This document shows, in pieces, positions 23,328 to 31,847 of a stretch of DNA of 64,000 bases (positions are counted from its first letter, which is position 1; each line of letters starts with the position of its first letter). Below the pieces are notes generated by a model. That model was not told where the DNA came from, did not search any database, and worked only from the letters and a program-made list of their open reading frames with translations. The translations under genes were made by a program, and so were the position numbers. This stretch comes from Thermoproteota archaeon (GTDB lineage: Archaea; Korarchaeota; Korarchaeia; Korarchaeales; Korarchaeaceae): assembly GCA_027491435.1 (NCBI GenBank), contig JAOZFG010000035.1, positions 94,393 to 158,392 on the forward strand, given 5' to 3'.

Positions 23328-24410
23328 ATGGACGAGGAATCCATATACTTCTTCGGAAAGCTCTCAGAGGCTTTTGGACCTTCTGGATTTGAAGATGAAG
23401 TCTTAAACCTCCTCAAAAGCAGGTATTCTCAGTATGCAGACAGGGTAGTTAGCGACAACCTCGGATCCCTCATATTCGTCAAGAGAGGAACGAGCGATGA
23501 GCCCAAGGTTATGGTCTCCGGGCACGTTGATGAGGTAGGTTTCATAGTGACTAGCGTGGATGATAAGGGCTTCCTTAAGTTCGAAACCCTCGGAGGCTGG
23601 GTTCCCACGACCCTGCCAGCCCATAGGGTGATAGTTAGGGGGAAGAAGGGGGATCACATAGGGGTTATAACCAGCAAGCCCCCACACCTGATGTCCCCTG
23701 AGGAGAGGAAGAAGCCCTTGGAGATAAAGGACCTCTACGTGGATGTTGGGGCCAAGAGCAAGGACGATTTGAAGGAAATGGGCATAAGGATAGGCGATCC
23801 CATGGCCCCGCTGGCCAAGTTCGAGGTCCTCAGGGATGGTAAAGTGTGGCTGGGCAAGGCCTTCGACGATAGGATAGGGGCCTTCATAGGCCTTGAAGTT
23901 CTGAAGGCCTTGAAGGAGGAGGGAATAGCTCACCCTAACACCTATTACGCTGCTGCGACTGTGCAGGAGGAAGTAGGCCTCAGGGGGGCTGAGACAGCGG
24001 CAGACGTGGTTGATCCAGACGTCTTCATAGCCCTTGAAGTCGACATCGCCGGAGACTCCCCGGGAGTACAGCCCTATGAGGCCCCAGCGAAGATGTGTGA
24101 AGGCGTTTCCATACTCACCTGGGACAGGTCCATGATACCCAACAGGAAGTTGAAGGAATTCGTCATAGAGGTGGCTGAGGAAGAGGGGATAAAGTACCAA
24201 CTCTCAGCCGTCAGGGGAGGAACTGACGCTGGTAGGGTCCATTTGCACAAGAGAGGCGTTCCATCTATAGTTTTAGGAGTTCCAACCAGGCACATACATT
24301 CTCACAGCTCTATACTTTGTCCTAGCGACGTTGAGGAGGCGATAAAGCTGATGAAGGCCCTGTTAAAGAGGCTGGACGCTGAGACCGTCAGGGGGTTCAC
24401 CGTCAGATGA
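23328..24410 (+). CDS. M42-family metallo-aminopeptidase
   Basis: A 360-residue dinuclear metal aminopeptidase that trims peptides, usually as a large tetrahedral assembly. Metal and catalytic residues are visible: VSGHVDEVGF, AFDDRIGAFIGLE, TVQEEVGLRGAE, ALEVDIAGDSPG and PTRHIHSHSS. ATG 23328 has an AGGTGAT site; the track start at 23226 adds 34 unrelated residues and overlaps the divergent gene, so it was rejected. Its stop overlaps the aconitase X start by 4 bases. Confidence 0.88.
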   Translation: MDEESIYFFGKLSEAFGPSGFEDEVLNLLKSRYSQYADRVVSDNLGSLIFVKRGTSDEPKVMVSGHVDEVGFIVTSVDDKGFLKFETLGGWVPTTLPAHRVIVRGKKGDHIGVITSKPPHLMSPEERKKPLEIKDLYVDVGAKSKDDLKEMGIRIGDPMAPLAKFEVLRDGKVWLGKAFDDRIGAFIGLEVLKALKEEGIAHPNTYYAAATVQEEVGLRGAETAADVVDPDVFIALEVDIAGDSPGVQPYEAPAKMCEGVSILTWDRSMIPNRKLKEFVIEVAEEEGIKYQLSAVRGGTDAGRVHLHKRGVPSIVLGVPTRHIHSHSSILCPSDVEEAIKLMKALLKRLDAETVRGFTVR

Positions 24411-25813
24411 AGGAGCTTGAGCTTACTCAACCTATTTCTTGGCTTGACGGCGTTGATCCCAGGACTGGCAGGATAATTCAGGAGGGACATCCCCAGAGGG
24501 GGCAGTCCATAGCTGGCAAGGTCCTGAGGATTCCCCACTCCTCAGGGTCCACGGTAGGGGCCTACATATTTTTCGCTTTGAAGGAGTACGGGACAGCCCC
24601 GGCCAAGATAATACTGAAGAAGGCTGACAGCGTGACCATTTCAGCTGAATTAGCTGGCATTCCCGTGGAGATAGAGGGGGGCAAGGAGGTCAGGCTCGAT
24701 GCTGAAGTCCCCGAGGAGTTCAAGAGATTCCTTGAGAGGGAGGCCTCCATAGTCGGAGCTGAGGAGTTCGTTAGAGTGAGATCCGTTCACGTCAGCGGGG
24801 TGTCTTACGCCACCATCGGGGATTGGGGGAGGAAGTGGTTATCTAGGATAAGCGAGAGGGCTAAGGCCAAGGTGATTGCCACTTCCAATCCAGCCGGAAT
24901 GGACATCTTGAATTGGAGGGAAATGGGGGTTCCAGAGGACTTCTCTAGGGGCCAGCTGGAGATAGTTGAATACCTGACGAGGATGGGGGTGATGCCCTCC
25001 CTGACCTGCACCCCATATTTAGCGGGCAACCTTCCCAGGAGGGGAGATCACATATCGTGGGGGGAGTCCAGCGCCGTTGCCTTCGCTAACAGCGTAATCG
25101 GCGCGAGGACCAATAGGGAGGGAGGGGTGAAGACTATAGTGGCGGCCGTAACTGGATTAACTCCCAAGTACGGGATGCATTTGGATGAGAACAGGTTACC
25201 CAACTTGAGGGTTGAGGTTAGCTCCGAGGGATGGAGCTACCTGGATTACACGCTACTTGGATACCTTACAGGAGAAGAGAGCCCGTCTAGCGTCCCTTGT
25301 TACACGATAACAGGGGAGCTAGATGATATAAAGGGTTTAGGGGCAGGAGGCGCTGCCTCCGGATCAATAGAGATGTTTCACTTGGGCTCCTGTCCAGTAG
25401 GCAGGACGCTGAGGTTCTCTCAAAAGGACTTGGAGGAGCTCAGGGAGAGGATGAGCTCCTTCGATGGCGGAACCGACCTCGTGGTAATAGGATGTCCTCA
25501 CCTGTCCCTAAACCAGTTGAGGGAGATCTCCCTCAACCTACTGGGCAGAAAGGCGAAAGTGCCCTTCTGGTTGTACACCTCAAGGGCCGCTTTAGCCCAA
25601 CTTCCCAGGTCCACTTTAGCCTCTCTGGAGAGGGCAGGCGTGAAAGTCTGGGCCGACACGTGCATGGTCGTCTCTCCTCTGGAAAGGATGGGCATCAGGA
25701 AGGTGACCACAAACTCAGCGAAGGCGGCCAAATACTTGAGAAGTCTGAGGGGTTTAGACGTGGAGCTGTTGAGAATTAAAGAAATTGTAGAGAGGTACAC
25801 TAGTCCAGCTTGA
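24407..25813 (+). CDS. Single-chain aconitase X (candidate phosphomevalonate dehydratase)
   Basis: 468 residues joining two proteins that are usually separate in archaea. Residues 1-100 match the small subunit (DUF126): [35 protein letters not shown] including the SGST serine. Residues 110-468 match the large subunit (DUF521): [59 protein letters not shown] and DTCMVVSPL, supplying three cysteines for a 4Fe-4S cluster. The archaeal two-subunit enzyme dehydrates mevalonate 5-phosphate in the modified mevalonate pathway; other aconitase X members act on hydroxyproline. The large-subunit N-terminus is shortened. Confidence 0.85.
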   Translation: MKELELTQPISWLDGVDPRTGRIIQEGHPQRGQSIAGKVLRIPHSSGSTVGAYIFFALKEYGTAPAKIILKKADSVTISAELAGIPVEIEGGKEVRLDAEVPEEFKRFLEREASIVGAEEFVRVRSVHVSGVSYATIGDWGRKWLSRISERAKAKVIATSNPAGMDILNWREMGVPEDFSRGQLEIVEYLTRMGVMPSLTCTPYLAGNLPRRGDHISWGESSAVAFANSVIGARTNREGGVKTIVAAVTGLTPKYGMHLDENRLPNLRVEVSSEGWSYLDYTLLGYLTGEESPSSVPCYTITGELDDIKGLGAGGAASGSIEMFHLGSCPVGRTLRFSQKDLEELRERMSSFDGGTDLVVIGCPHLSLNQLREISLNLLGRKAKVPFWLYTSRAALAQLPRSTLASLERAGVKVWADTCMVVSPLERMGIRKVTTNSAKAAKYLRSLRGLDVELLRIKEIVERYTSPA

Positions 25814-27095
25814 GGACTTGCTTGTACCCCTCTAGGTCGAGGAGACCATGTCCTGAGTAGTTAAATAGGATCACCTTCTCTTTACCATCTTCTTTAGCTT
25901 TTAAGGCCTCATCTATGGCTGCCTTTACGGCATGAGCTGTCTCAGGAGCTGGTATTAGCCCCTCAACTTTAGCAAAAAGCGATGCTGCCTTGAAGACGTC
26001 CTCCTGCGGGTAAGCCACTGATCTTATCACCCCCTTGTTCTTCAGCAGGCTGACGGTGGGGGCCGCTCCGTGGTACCTGAGCCCGCCCGCGTGTATGGGC
26101 GGAGGAACGAACTTATGGCCTAAGGTGTACATTTTTATCAAGGGGGTCGTCTCGGCCGTGTCCCCGAAGTCGTACCTGTATTCCCCGTTGGTAAGGGAAG
26201 GTGAAGCTGTGGGCTCCACCGCTACCACATCGTAGTTATCCCTGCCCTCAAGTATGTCCCTTATGAACGGGAAGACTAGCCCGGCGAAGTTGCTACCCCC
26301 TCCCACGCTTCCTATTAGGACGTCTGGCTTTTCGTCAATTGCTTCCATCTGCTTCTTAGCCTCAATCCCTATGACGGTCTGATGGAGTAAGACGTGATTC
26401 AGCACACTGCCCAGAGCGTACTTAGTCTTCTCGTCCTTTAACGCTGCCTCTATGGCTTCGCTTATCGCTATCCCCAGGGATCCCGGGTGTTCTGGATCCT
26501 CTTTTAAGAACTTCCTACCTACCTCAGTTAGCTCGCTGGGAGAGGGGACTACGTTAGCCCCGTAGAGCTTCATCACGTACTTCCTGTAGGGCTTCTGCAT
26601 GTAGGATACCCTGACCATGAAGACTAAGGCTTCAAGCCCGTTCATGGCCGTGGCGTAAGAGAGGGCGCTTCCCCACTGACCAGCTCCCGTCTCGGTGGTC
26701 AGCCTCTCCAGCCCCTCTTTAGAAGCGTAGTAGGCCTGAGCCAGCGCTGTGTTTAGCTTGTGGCTCCCGGTAGGGGACAAATCCTCCCTCTTGAAGTATA
26801 TCTTTGCTGGCGTTCTCAGGTACTCCTCCAACCTCTTAGCCCTATACAAGGGAGTTGGCCTGCCTATTCTTAAGTAAAGCTCCCTTAGCTCGTCAGGTAT
26901 TCTGATCTCCTTCTCTTTTGAGAACTCTTGGTCAACGCACTCCTTCACGAAGAGGGGGTAGAATGCCTCGGGTCCTAATGGCTCCTTGGTAGCGGGGTGC
27001 AACGGGGGCGGCAGGTCAGGCAGGTCAGCCACGATATTGTACCAGAACCTGGGAACTTCATCCTTTGGAAGGTCCACTCTGAGGGCTCCGGTCAT
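25800..27095 (-). CDS. trpB2: Tryptophan synthase beta chain, TrpB2 type
   Basis: A PLP enzyme of 431 residues that joins indole (or another acceptor) to serine. Lys113 in SPTGSHKLN is the cofactor lysine, [11 protein letters not shown] is the phosphate loop, and the extended N-terminus ([18 protein letters not shown]) is the feature that separates TrpB2 from TrpB1. No trpA lies nearby, as usual for TrpB2, which may salvage indole or act with serine. ATG 27095 has a GGAGGTGGTCCT ribosome site. The leader upstream carries a tiny ORF, a hairpin and a palindrome (separate entries). It overlaps aconitase X by 14 bases tail to tail. Confidence 0.9.
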   Translation of the reverse strand: MTGALRVDLPKDEVPRFWYNIVADLPDLPPPLHPATKEPLGPEAFYPLFVKECVDQEFSKEKEIRIPDELRELYLRIGRPTPLYRAKRLEEYLRTPAKIYFKREDLSPTGSHKLNTALAQAYYASKEGLERLTTETGAGQWGSALSYATAMNGLEALVFMVRVSYMQKPYRKYVMKLYGANVVPSPSELTEVGRKFLKEDPEHPGSLGIAISEAIEAALKDEKTKYALGSVLNHVLLHQTVIGIEAKKQMEAIDEKPDVLIGSVGGGSNFAGLVFPFIRDILEGRDNYDVVAVEPTASPSLTNGEYRYDFGDTAETTPLIKMYTLGHKFVPPPIHAGGLRYHGAAPTVSLLKNKGVIRSVAYPQEDVFKAASLFAKVEGLIPAPETAHAVKAAIDEALKAKEDGKEKVILFNYSGHGLLDLEGYKQVLKLD

Positions 27096-27223
27096 AGGAC
27101 CACCTCCAGACGCTTCAAAGTCGACAGCTGCCCTTCTCCTGAAGGAGAGTTTGCTGCGGTCGTCCTAGGCTCCTTAAAGAGTAGGGCCTGCATCAGGGAG
27201 AGGAGCTCAGGCAGAAAGCCAAA

Positions 27224-27238
27224 CTAGATCCCCCACAT
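27224..27238 (-). promoter_or_regulatory. Four-codon leader ORF (MWGI) upstream of trpB2
   Basis: In the trpB2 leader the minus strand reads ATG TGG GGG ATC TAG, preceded by AGGAGGTGTCCT. The ribosome site and spacing nearly duplicate those of trpB2 itself (GGAGGTGGTCCT-ATG). One of its four codons is Trp. This may be a leader peptide sensing charged tRNA-Trp, or a relic of a duplicated start region. Sequence facts are clear; the function is conjecture. Confidence 0.4.
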
Positions 27239-27251
27239 AGGACACCTCCTG

Positions 27252-27271
27252 GGTGCGTTGCACTACGCACC
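27252..27271 (-). promoter_or_regulatory. 7-bp stem hairpin at the predicted 5' end of the trpB2 transcript
   Basis: GGTGCGT (27252-27258) pairs perfectly with ACGCACC (27265-27271) around a 6-base loop. It lies 10-30 bases downstream of the TATA-like CTTTTTAAAG at 27281-27290, so in the mRNA it would be the first structure, immediately before the leader ORF's ribosome site. Confidence 0.5.
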
Positions 27272-27280
27272 TCTGTTTTC

Positions 27281-27290
27281 TTTAAAAAGT
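27281..27290 (-). promoter_or_regulatory. TATA-like box for trpB2
   Basis: CTTTTTAAAG on the minus strand. Transcription starting about 25 bases downstream (near 27258) would give a leader of roughly 160 bases ahead of trpB2. Confidence 0.4.
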
Positions 27291-27310
27291 TTGCGTTCAG
27301 GCTGTTTAGC

Positions 27311-27329
27311 ATTCCTTAAAATAAGGAAT
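27311..27329. promoter_or_regulatory. Perfect 8-bp inverted repeat upstream of the trpB2 promoter
   Basis: ATTCCTTA-AAA-TAAGGAAT. It sits about 20 bases upstream of the trpB2 TATA-like box and 49 bases past the zinc ribbon gene stop. It could be a dimeric regulator's operator acting on trpB2, or a weak 3' structure for the preceding gene. Confidence 0.5.
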
Positions 27330-27377
27330 ACGAACTATACTGTTAACTATTTTTACTATAAGTAGTGAGTAGGGATT

Positions 27378-27641
27378 TTAGTACTCCTCCCCTTCCTCTC
27401 CCCAGAACTCCTCGGTCTCCCACTCCATCTCTTCTTCCTCTTCCCAGATGTCCTCGTCTTCCCTCCAGGCCTCGTCTTCGATGCCTTCCTCTAAGAGGAT
27501 AACTTCCTTAACCTCTCCTCCCTCGATGGTCACCTCGAGCAGAGCTCCGCACTTTGGGCACTGAACTTCCCCCTCGAATTCATCCTCATCGAGGAAGAAC
27601 TCGTAACCGCATGACGGGCAGGTTATCTCCGGCACTGTCAA
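27378..27641 (-). CDS. Small acidic zinc ribbon protein (LysW-like N-terminus)
   Basis: An 87-residue protein. Residues 7-36 form a zinc ribbon CPSCGYEFFLDEDEF...CPKCGALLEV, the same layout as the LysW/ArgW amino-group carrier proteins. LysW, however, is about 55 residues and ends in EDWGE with a modified terminal Glu; here the tail is a long acidic run rich in Trp ending WGEEGEEY. No lysine/arginine biosynthesis genes adjoin it. It could be a divergent carrier protein or a zinc ribbon adaptor. A TATA box (CTTATATAT) lies close to the start, suggesting a leaderless message. Confidence 0.6.
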   Translation of the reverse strand: MTVPEITCPSCGYEFFLDEDEFEGEVQCPKCGALLEVTIEGGEVKEVILLEEGIEDEAWREDEDIWEEEEEMEWETEEFWGEEGEEY

Positions 27642-27665
27642 CCCCGGGATGCTGAGGAGCCACCC

Positions 27666-27675
27666 ATATATAAGC
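27666..27675 (-). promoter_or_regulatory. TATA box of the acidic zinc ribbon gene
   Basis: The minus strand reads GAAAGCTTATATATGG; the TATA core is about 28-34 bases before the ATG at 27641, consistent with a leaderless or nearly leaderless transcript. Confidence 0.5.
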
Positions 27676-27814
27676 TTTCGTGAAGGGTTAGCTCTCTCTG
27701 AGGGTCTTTGTAAAGATGTAGGGGGCCCTTAAGACCATGTCGGGGACGCAACGATTATATCTGGAGTAACTCTCTGTCCATTGGCGTCCGGCGGGAGGGC
27801 AGGGATCTGCAGAG

Positions 27815-28510
27815 ATGCTAGCTCTAGGGGTCTCCGACGTCCATTCCCCAATATGGCTGAGAGAGTTGCAGGAAGAGGTCTCCAAGTGGGAGGACAAGGG
27901 CGTAGACCTCGTGCTCGTGGCCGGCGATTTAACCAATAAGGGGAATGTGGTTTATTATAGGAAGGCTATAAAAGTCCTTCTAAGGCTTGGCGCTAAAATA
28001 GTGGCAGTCTTTGGCAACGATGAATATGAGGAGGTGAAGGACAGGATAAGGAGGGATAACCCGGAGGTTATCTTCTTAGAAGATGAGTCGGTGATCTTGG
28101 AGCTAGGCGGAATGGAGGTCGGCATAGTGGGCTCTAAGGGGAGCTTGGAAACCCCCACCTCATGGCAGAGGAGGCACATCCCTGGAATAGAAGAAATTTA
28201 TGAGGAAAGGGTAAACTTGGTGGGAGAGCTCTTGAGAGGACTTAAGTCCGACCTCAGGATATTGCTAACCCACTACGCCACCACCAGAGAAACCATGAGG
28301 GGTGAGAATCCCAAGATATACAGGTTCCTAGGTCATAGGGGATATGAGAGGTACTTCAGGGAGGGGCTCGTCGACGTGGCAGTCCACGGCCACGTGCACA
28401 ACGGAACGAAGGTTGCTAAGGTTGGAGGCACGATCGTTTATAACGTGGCGTTTCCACTTTGGAGGACCCTGGTGAAGATAGAGTATGGAGGGCTACAGCC
28501 CTTCTTCTAG
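27815..28510 (+). CDS. Calcineurin-like metallophosphoesterase
   Basis: 231 residues of the metallophosphoesterase fold. Motifs in order: GVSDVHSP (D-x-H), VLVAGDLTNKG (GD), VFGNDEYEE (GND, in place of GNH), LLTHYATT and VHGHVHNG. The His of the usual GNH[ED] motif is Asp here, which also occurs in some archaeal branches. The substrate is unknown; family members act on phosphodiesters or phosphoproteins. Its stop overlaps the convergent DHH gene by 4 bases. A GATTATATC element at about 27750 may be the promoter. Confidence 0.8.
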   Translation: MLALGVSDVHSPIWLRELQEEVSKWEDKGVDLVLVAGDLTNKGNVVYYRKAIKVLLRLGAKIVAVFGNDEYEEVKDRIRRDNPEVIFLEDESVILELGGMEVGIVGSKGSLETPTSWQRRHIPGIEEIYEERVNLVGELLRGLKSDLRILLTHYATTRETMRGENPKIYRFLGHRGYERYFREGLVDVAVHGHVHNGTKVAKVGGTIVYNVAFPLWRTLVKIEYGGLQPFF

Positions 28511-29472
28511 TAGTTGGATTTGAGAAATTCGATTAACTTATCAGCCGGGCCCTTTATAAGCCCTATCAGGCAGAGGACCCTCTCGAGAGGGGAAAGGTTC
28601 AGCTTACCCCCGCAGGCGTAAGGATGACCTCCTCCGTCGAACTTCCTGCAGGCCACGCTCAGGTCTTGCCCTCCAACTCCTCGGTAGAGGGAGAACCTGA
28701 CGCAGTTGTACAGCACCAGAACGAAGTCCACCGGCCTAGCCTCCACCAACCTTTTGGAGGCCTGTGAGCCCGGCCCTCCTCTTGGCCTGAAGTCTATAAC
28801 GGCGAACTCTTTACCTGAGGCCGTTCTGTAGAACTTGACCCTGAAAAGGGCTTCCTTTATCCTCTCCTCGTCCCTCTCCATTAATTCCCTAGCCCTCTCC
28901 TCCACCTCAGCTGTGACTATCTCCCCATTTAACAGGTTCTCAGCCACCTTTCTGAGCCATTTACTTCCCCTGCAAACTGTTGCCAGTATTTTGCTCTCCC
29001 TTAAGGAGTAAGTCGCCGTATCGGCGTCGTTAGCAAGTTCCACGAGTTTAGGTATTATGTGGTCTCCGTCAAACACTTCATAGACGAGTTGAGCGGCGCT
29101 GGGAGCTGGCCTAACTATGAAGTTGACCCCGGGCACGTTGACCTCCGGCCACCTGTGGTGATCTATCCAGGTGATCTTCCACCCCTTAGACACCATCTTA
29201 ACGAGGGCCCTTTCCACTTTATCCCTGTTGGAGTCATTTACCCCTATGTCGGTGACGTATAGCTCCCTTCCACTGGCGTGGGCGAGGGATTCAAGCACTT
29301 GGTGTATCTTCCTGGGGGTTGAGAACAGTAGAAGCCCGTCCCCCAACTTCTTTCTGAGCACTACGTAGCTGACCACGCCGTCTAAGTCCGTATGGGTTAT
29401 AAAAATTCTGGAGGGAAGTGTCCCCAGAATCGACTTAAGCTTAAGCTTCAGAAGCCAGGCTTGATATTTCAT
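28507..29472 (-). CDS. DHH-family phosphoesterase
   Basis: About 321 residues. The DHH domain has FITHTDLDGVVSYVVL, YVTDIGVND and TWIDHHRWPE; the C-terminal DHHA1 domain ends with KFDGGGHPYACGGKL. Such archaeal proteins include NrnA-like oligoribonucleases and RecJ-like nucleases. The length and GGGHPYACGG motif favour a small nucleotide or oligonucleotide phosphatase. ATG 29472 is preferred to the TTG one codon earlier. It lies 32 bases inside the glycyl-tRNA synthetase gene end and is likely expressed with it. Confidence 0.8.
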   Translation of the reverse strand: MKYQAWLLKLKLKSILGTLPSRIFITHTDLDGVVSYVVLRKKLGDGLLLFSTPRKIHQVLESLAHASGRELYVTDIGVNDSNRDKVERALVKMVSKGWKITWIDHHRWPEVNVPGVNFIVRPAPSAAQLVYEVFDGDHIIPKLVELANDADTATYSLRESKILATVCRGSKWLRKVAENLLNGEIVTAEVEERARELMERDEERIKEALFRVKFYRTASGKEFAVIDFRPRGGPGSQASKRLVEARPVDFVLVLYNCVRFSLYRGVGGQDLSVACRKFDGGGHPYACGGKLNLSPLERVLCLIGLIKGPADKLIEFLKSNY

Positions 29473-30979
29473 CAAGAGAGGACCCTGCCAGGAACTTCCT
29501 TACAGCATCAGGCAGATCCTTAACCTCCACTCTGACCTGCCTCATTGTGTCCCTGTCCCTGAAGGTTACGGTGTCATCTTCAAGGGTCTGGTGATCCACA
29601 GTAACGCATATTGGTGTGCCTACCTCGTCCATCCTCCTGTACCTCTTGCCTATGCTGCCGGACTCATCGTAGAAGGCGTAGAACCCTTGCTCAATTAGCT
29701 GTCTGTATATCTCCCTAGCCCTCTCCGGCAATCCATCTCTCTTGAGAAGGGGAAACACGGCCACTTCAATTGGGGCTATGTGCCTGGGAAGCTGAAGCCA
29801 AACCCTCTCCTCATCCTCCCTGTAGGCAAGCATCAGCTCGTGGAAGATCACCCTGTCCAGGCCTATGGAGGGTTCGTACATGTGAGGGATCACCTTAACA
29901 CCCCTATCGGTCATAACGCTTAGGTCCTTACTGGAAACCCTCATGTGCCCCTTGACGTCATAATCGGTCCTGTAAGCGTTGTTCACCAGTTCAACCCACC
30001 CCAGGTCTTCAGTGTAGACCTCCAGATCCCAATGGGCCAAAGCGTAGTGGGCCTTCTCCCCCTCTATCAATTCCCTGTACCTTAACCTGTCCAAGGGAAA
30101 GCCCAGAGTTTCATTGAAGAACTTCTGTACCCTAGCCAACCAGTAGGTTATCAGCGGGTTTATAGTGTAGCCGGTCTCAAGCCCCTCCCTAACAGTCATT
30201 TCAGTTATATTACCAGTTTCCCTGTCCTCCCTCTTGAGGAACCTTATCTTGTAGTCCATCAGGGGTTTCAACTTCTCCTCATACTTGCTCTGATCCTCTG
30301 GATCGAAGAATATGTGGAGCTCCAATTGCTGAAACTCCCTCATCCTGATGAGGGTCCTCCTTGGGGAGATCTCGTTCCTGAAAACCCTGCCTACCTGGGC
30401 GAGTATAAAAGGGAGCTTCCCTCTCATGACCATAAAGGAGGTCTTAAACTCGACTACGCTCCCTTGAGTGGTCTCAGGCCTTAAAGCCGCGTTTGGCTCT
30501 TCGGCTTCGGCTCCCACGGCTACGGTAAACATTAGGTTGAACTGTTTTATCTCGGTCCAGTCGAAGGCTCCACACTTGGGACACCTGATCCTGTTTTCCA
30601 GCACCAGCTTCAAGAGCTCTTCATCGGACATGCCTTCTAGGTTTTCCTCTATGCCTAAAGTTTCCTCTATTAACTTATCAACCCTGAACCTGGTGTGGCA
30701 CCTCTTACACTCTATCAGCCTATCGAAGAAATGCTTTAGGTGGCCAGAGGCTTCGAACACCTTTATCGGCAGTATATGAGGGGTCTCTATCTCGTGAGCT
30801 CCTTCAGGGAGGACCAAGTTCATCCTCCAAAGCTTAATTATCTTCTCTTTCATTCTCAGGCCCAAAGGCCCATATACGTAGAAGCCTGCAGGCGCTCCCG
30901 GGTAGAGCTCCCTAGAGGAAGGCCAGAAGAACCCTCTCCTGAAGGCCAAGTCCACTACCTTGTCATAGATCTGCTGCAT
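29441..30979 (-). CDS. glyS: Glycyl-tRNA synthetase (class II, archaeal/eukaryal type)
   Basis: 512 residues, charging tRNA-Gly. Motif 1 region FWPSSRELYPGAPAGFYVYGPLG; a zinc-binding insertion CKRCHTRF...CPKCGAFDW; motif 2 VFRNEISPRRTLIRMREF; motif 3 PSIGLDRVIFHELM; and a C-terminal anticodon-binding domain (IAPIEVAVFPLL, YDESGSIGKRYRRMDEVGTP). Complete and normal in length for archaea. Its start overlaps the end of the phosphoribosyltransferase gene by 17 bases. Confidence 0.95.
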   Translation of the reverse strand: MQQIYDKVVDLAFRRGFFWPSSRELYPGAPAGFYVYGPLGLRMKEKIIKLWRMNLVLPEGAHEIETPHILPIKVFEASGHLKHFFDRLIECKRCHTRFRVDKLIEETLGIEENLEGMSDEELLKLVLENRIRCPKCGAFDWTEIKQFNLMFTVAVGAEAEEPNAALRPETTQGSVVEFKTSFMVMRGKLPFILAQVGRVFRNEISPRRTLIRMREFQQLELHIFFDPEDQSKYEEKLKPLMDYKIRFLKREDRETGNITEMTVREGLETGYTINPLITYWLARVQKFFNETLGFPLDRLRYRELIEGEKAHYALAHWDLEVYTEDLGWVELVNNAYRTDYDVKGHMRVSSKDLSVMTDRGVKVIPHMYEPSIGLDRVIFHELMLAYREDEERVWLQLPRHIAPIEVAVFPLLKRDGLPERAREIYRQLIEQGFYAFYDESGSIGKRYRRMDEVGTPICVTVDHQTLEDDTVTFRDRDTMRQVRVEVKDLPDAVRKFLAGSSLDEISSLASEA

Positions 30980-31544
30980 TGGCCCTCACCCAGTCGATTA
31001 TGACCTTGGGAACCCCTGCTTCGTTTAAAATTATGTGCTCAATTTCTTTTTCGTTCATCCCCTCAGCCTTTAGCTTTCTGCTTAGATATCTGACAGTTTC
31101 CGCATATTCCCAGAAGTAGACCACCCAGGCGTCGGTCTCCTCCACATAATAGTCAGGTCTGACCTTGCTCCAAGGCTTGAAGTGGAGCGTAGCTACCTTC
31201 ACTTCTGAGGCCCCCATATCCTTAACGTGCTGTATTGCCACCAGTAAGCTATCTCCAGTGTCAGCCACGTCGTCGACCAAGAGCACCTTCTCTCCGTCTA
31301 CTCTGGTGTTCAGTGGCTCGGTGACCTCAACTATATCCTTGACCTCTAAGGCTGCGTAGTGAGTTATCCTTATCGCCTTGACCTTGTGTACGTCGAGCAG
31401 GTCGCTTAGCAGCCTAGCTACAACCATGCCCCCTCTAAGGATAGGAACCAACAGCGTTGGCCTATAGCCGGACTCTATTATCATGTCGGCTAACCTCATT
31501 GAGAGCTCGAACGCCCTTTCCGGATCCACCCGCAGGAACTTCAT
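30963..31544 (-). CDS. Purine phosphoribosyltransferase-like protein
   Basis: A type I phosphoribosyltransferase, about 193 residues. The PRPP-binding motif is VLLVDDVADTGDS, preceded by LVPILRGGMVVARLL and the flexible-loop region RITHYAAL. It resembles archaeal xanthine-guanine/hypoxanthine enzymes (COG2236). The track start at 31562 encodes the ribosome site itself (GGAGGTG), so the ATG at 31544 is the likely start; this also removes the overlap with MazG. The last 40 residues (NEKEIEHIILNEAGVPKVI) form a helical extension common in these archaeal members. Purine salvage is probable. Confidence 0.83.
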   Translation of the reverse strand: MKFLRVDPERAFELSMRLADMIIESGYRPTLLVPILRGGMVVARLLSDLLDVHKVKAIRITHYAALEVKDIVEVTEPLNTRVDGEKVLLVDDVADTGDSLLVAIQHVKDMGASEVKVATLHFKPWSKVRPDYYVEETDAWVVYFWEYAETVRYLSRKLKAEGMNEKEIEHIILNEAGVPKVIIDWVRANAADL

Positions 31545-31546
31545 CT

Positions 31547-31837
31547 CTACACCTCCGGGCATGTACAGGGTATGTTACCGCATTTTGGACAGCCCTTTCC
31601 GTACCTGGAGATGAAAGCACCTTCTAAGTCCACTCCCAAGAGGTCAGCTACGCTTAAGAGCCAGGCAAACACATCAGCGAACTCTTCTCTAAGAGATGAG
31701 GGATCTCCATCTCTTATAGCTCTGAATAGCTCACCTACTTCCTCGCCTAGGTGGATCACGGTTCTGTCAACTCCTCTTCTCCTGTCCCTCTTCCCGTAGA
31801 TGTCCCTTATCAGTTTTTGAGCCTCTGATATCCTCAA
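31547..31837 (-). CDS. MazG-like nucleotide pyrophosphohydrolase with C-terminal zinc hook
   Basis: A 96-residue all-alpha NTP-PPase. The metal-binding ExxE...ExxD pattern is seen in HLGEEVGELFRAI and REEFADVFAWLLSVAD. The C-terminus CPKCGNIPCTCP is a small zinc-binding addition typical of archaeal members. It probably removes non-standard or excess dNTPs/NTPs. It ends 2 bases before the phosphoribosyltransferase start and belongs to the run Sec61-beta, MazG, PRTase, glyS, DHH. Confidence 0.85.
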   Translation of the reverse strand: MRISEAQKLIRDIYGKRDRRRGVDRTVIHLGEEVGELFRAIRDGDPSSLREEFADVFAWLLSVADLLGVDLEGAFISRYGKGCPKCGNIPCTCPEV

Positions 31838-31847
31838 GAGCGTTCCC

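Noticed and set aside
23403-24200. 265-codon ORF on the minus strand opposite the M42 peptidase
   Set aside because: Antisense shadow; the plus-strand peptidase has all metal ligands and the minus-strand product shows no family pattern.
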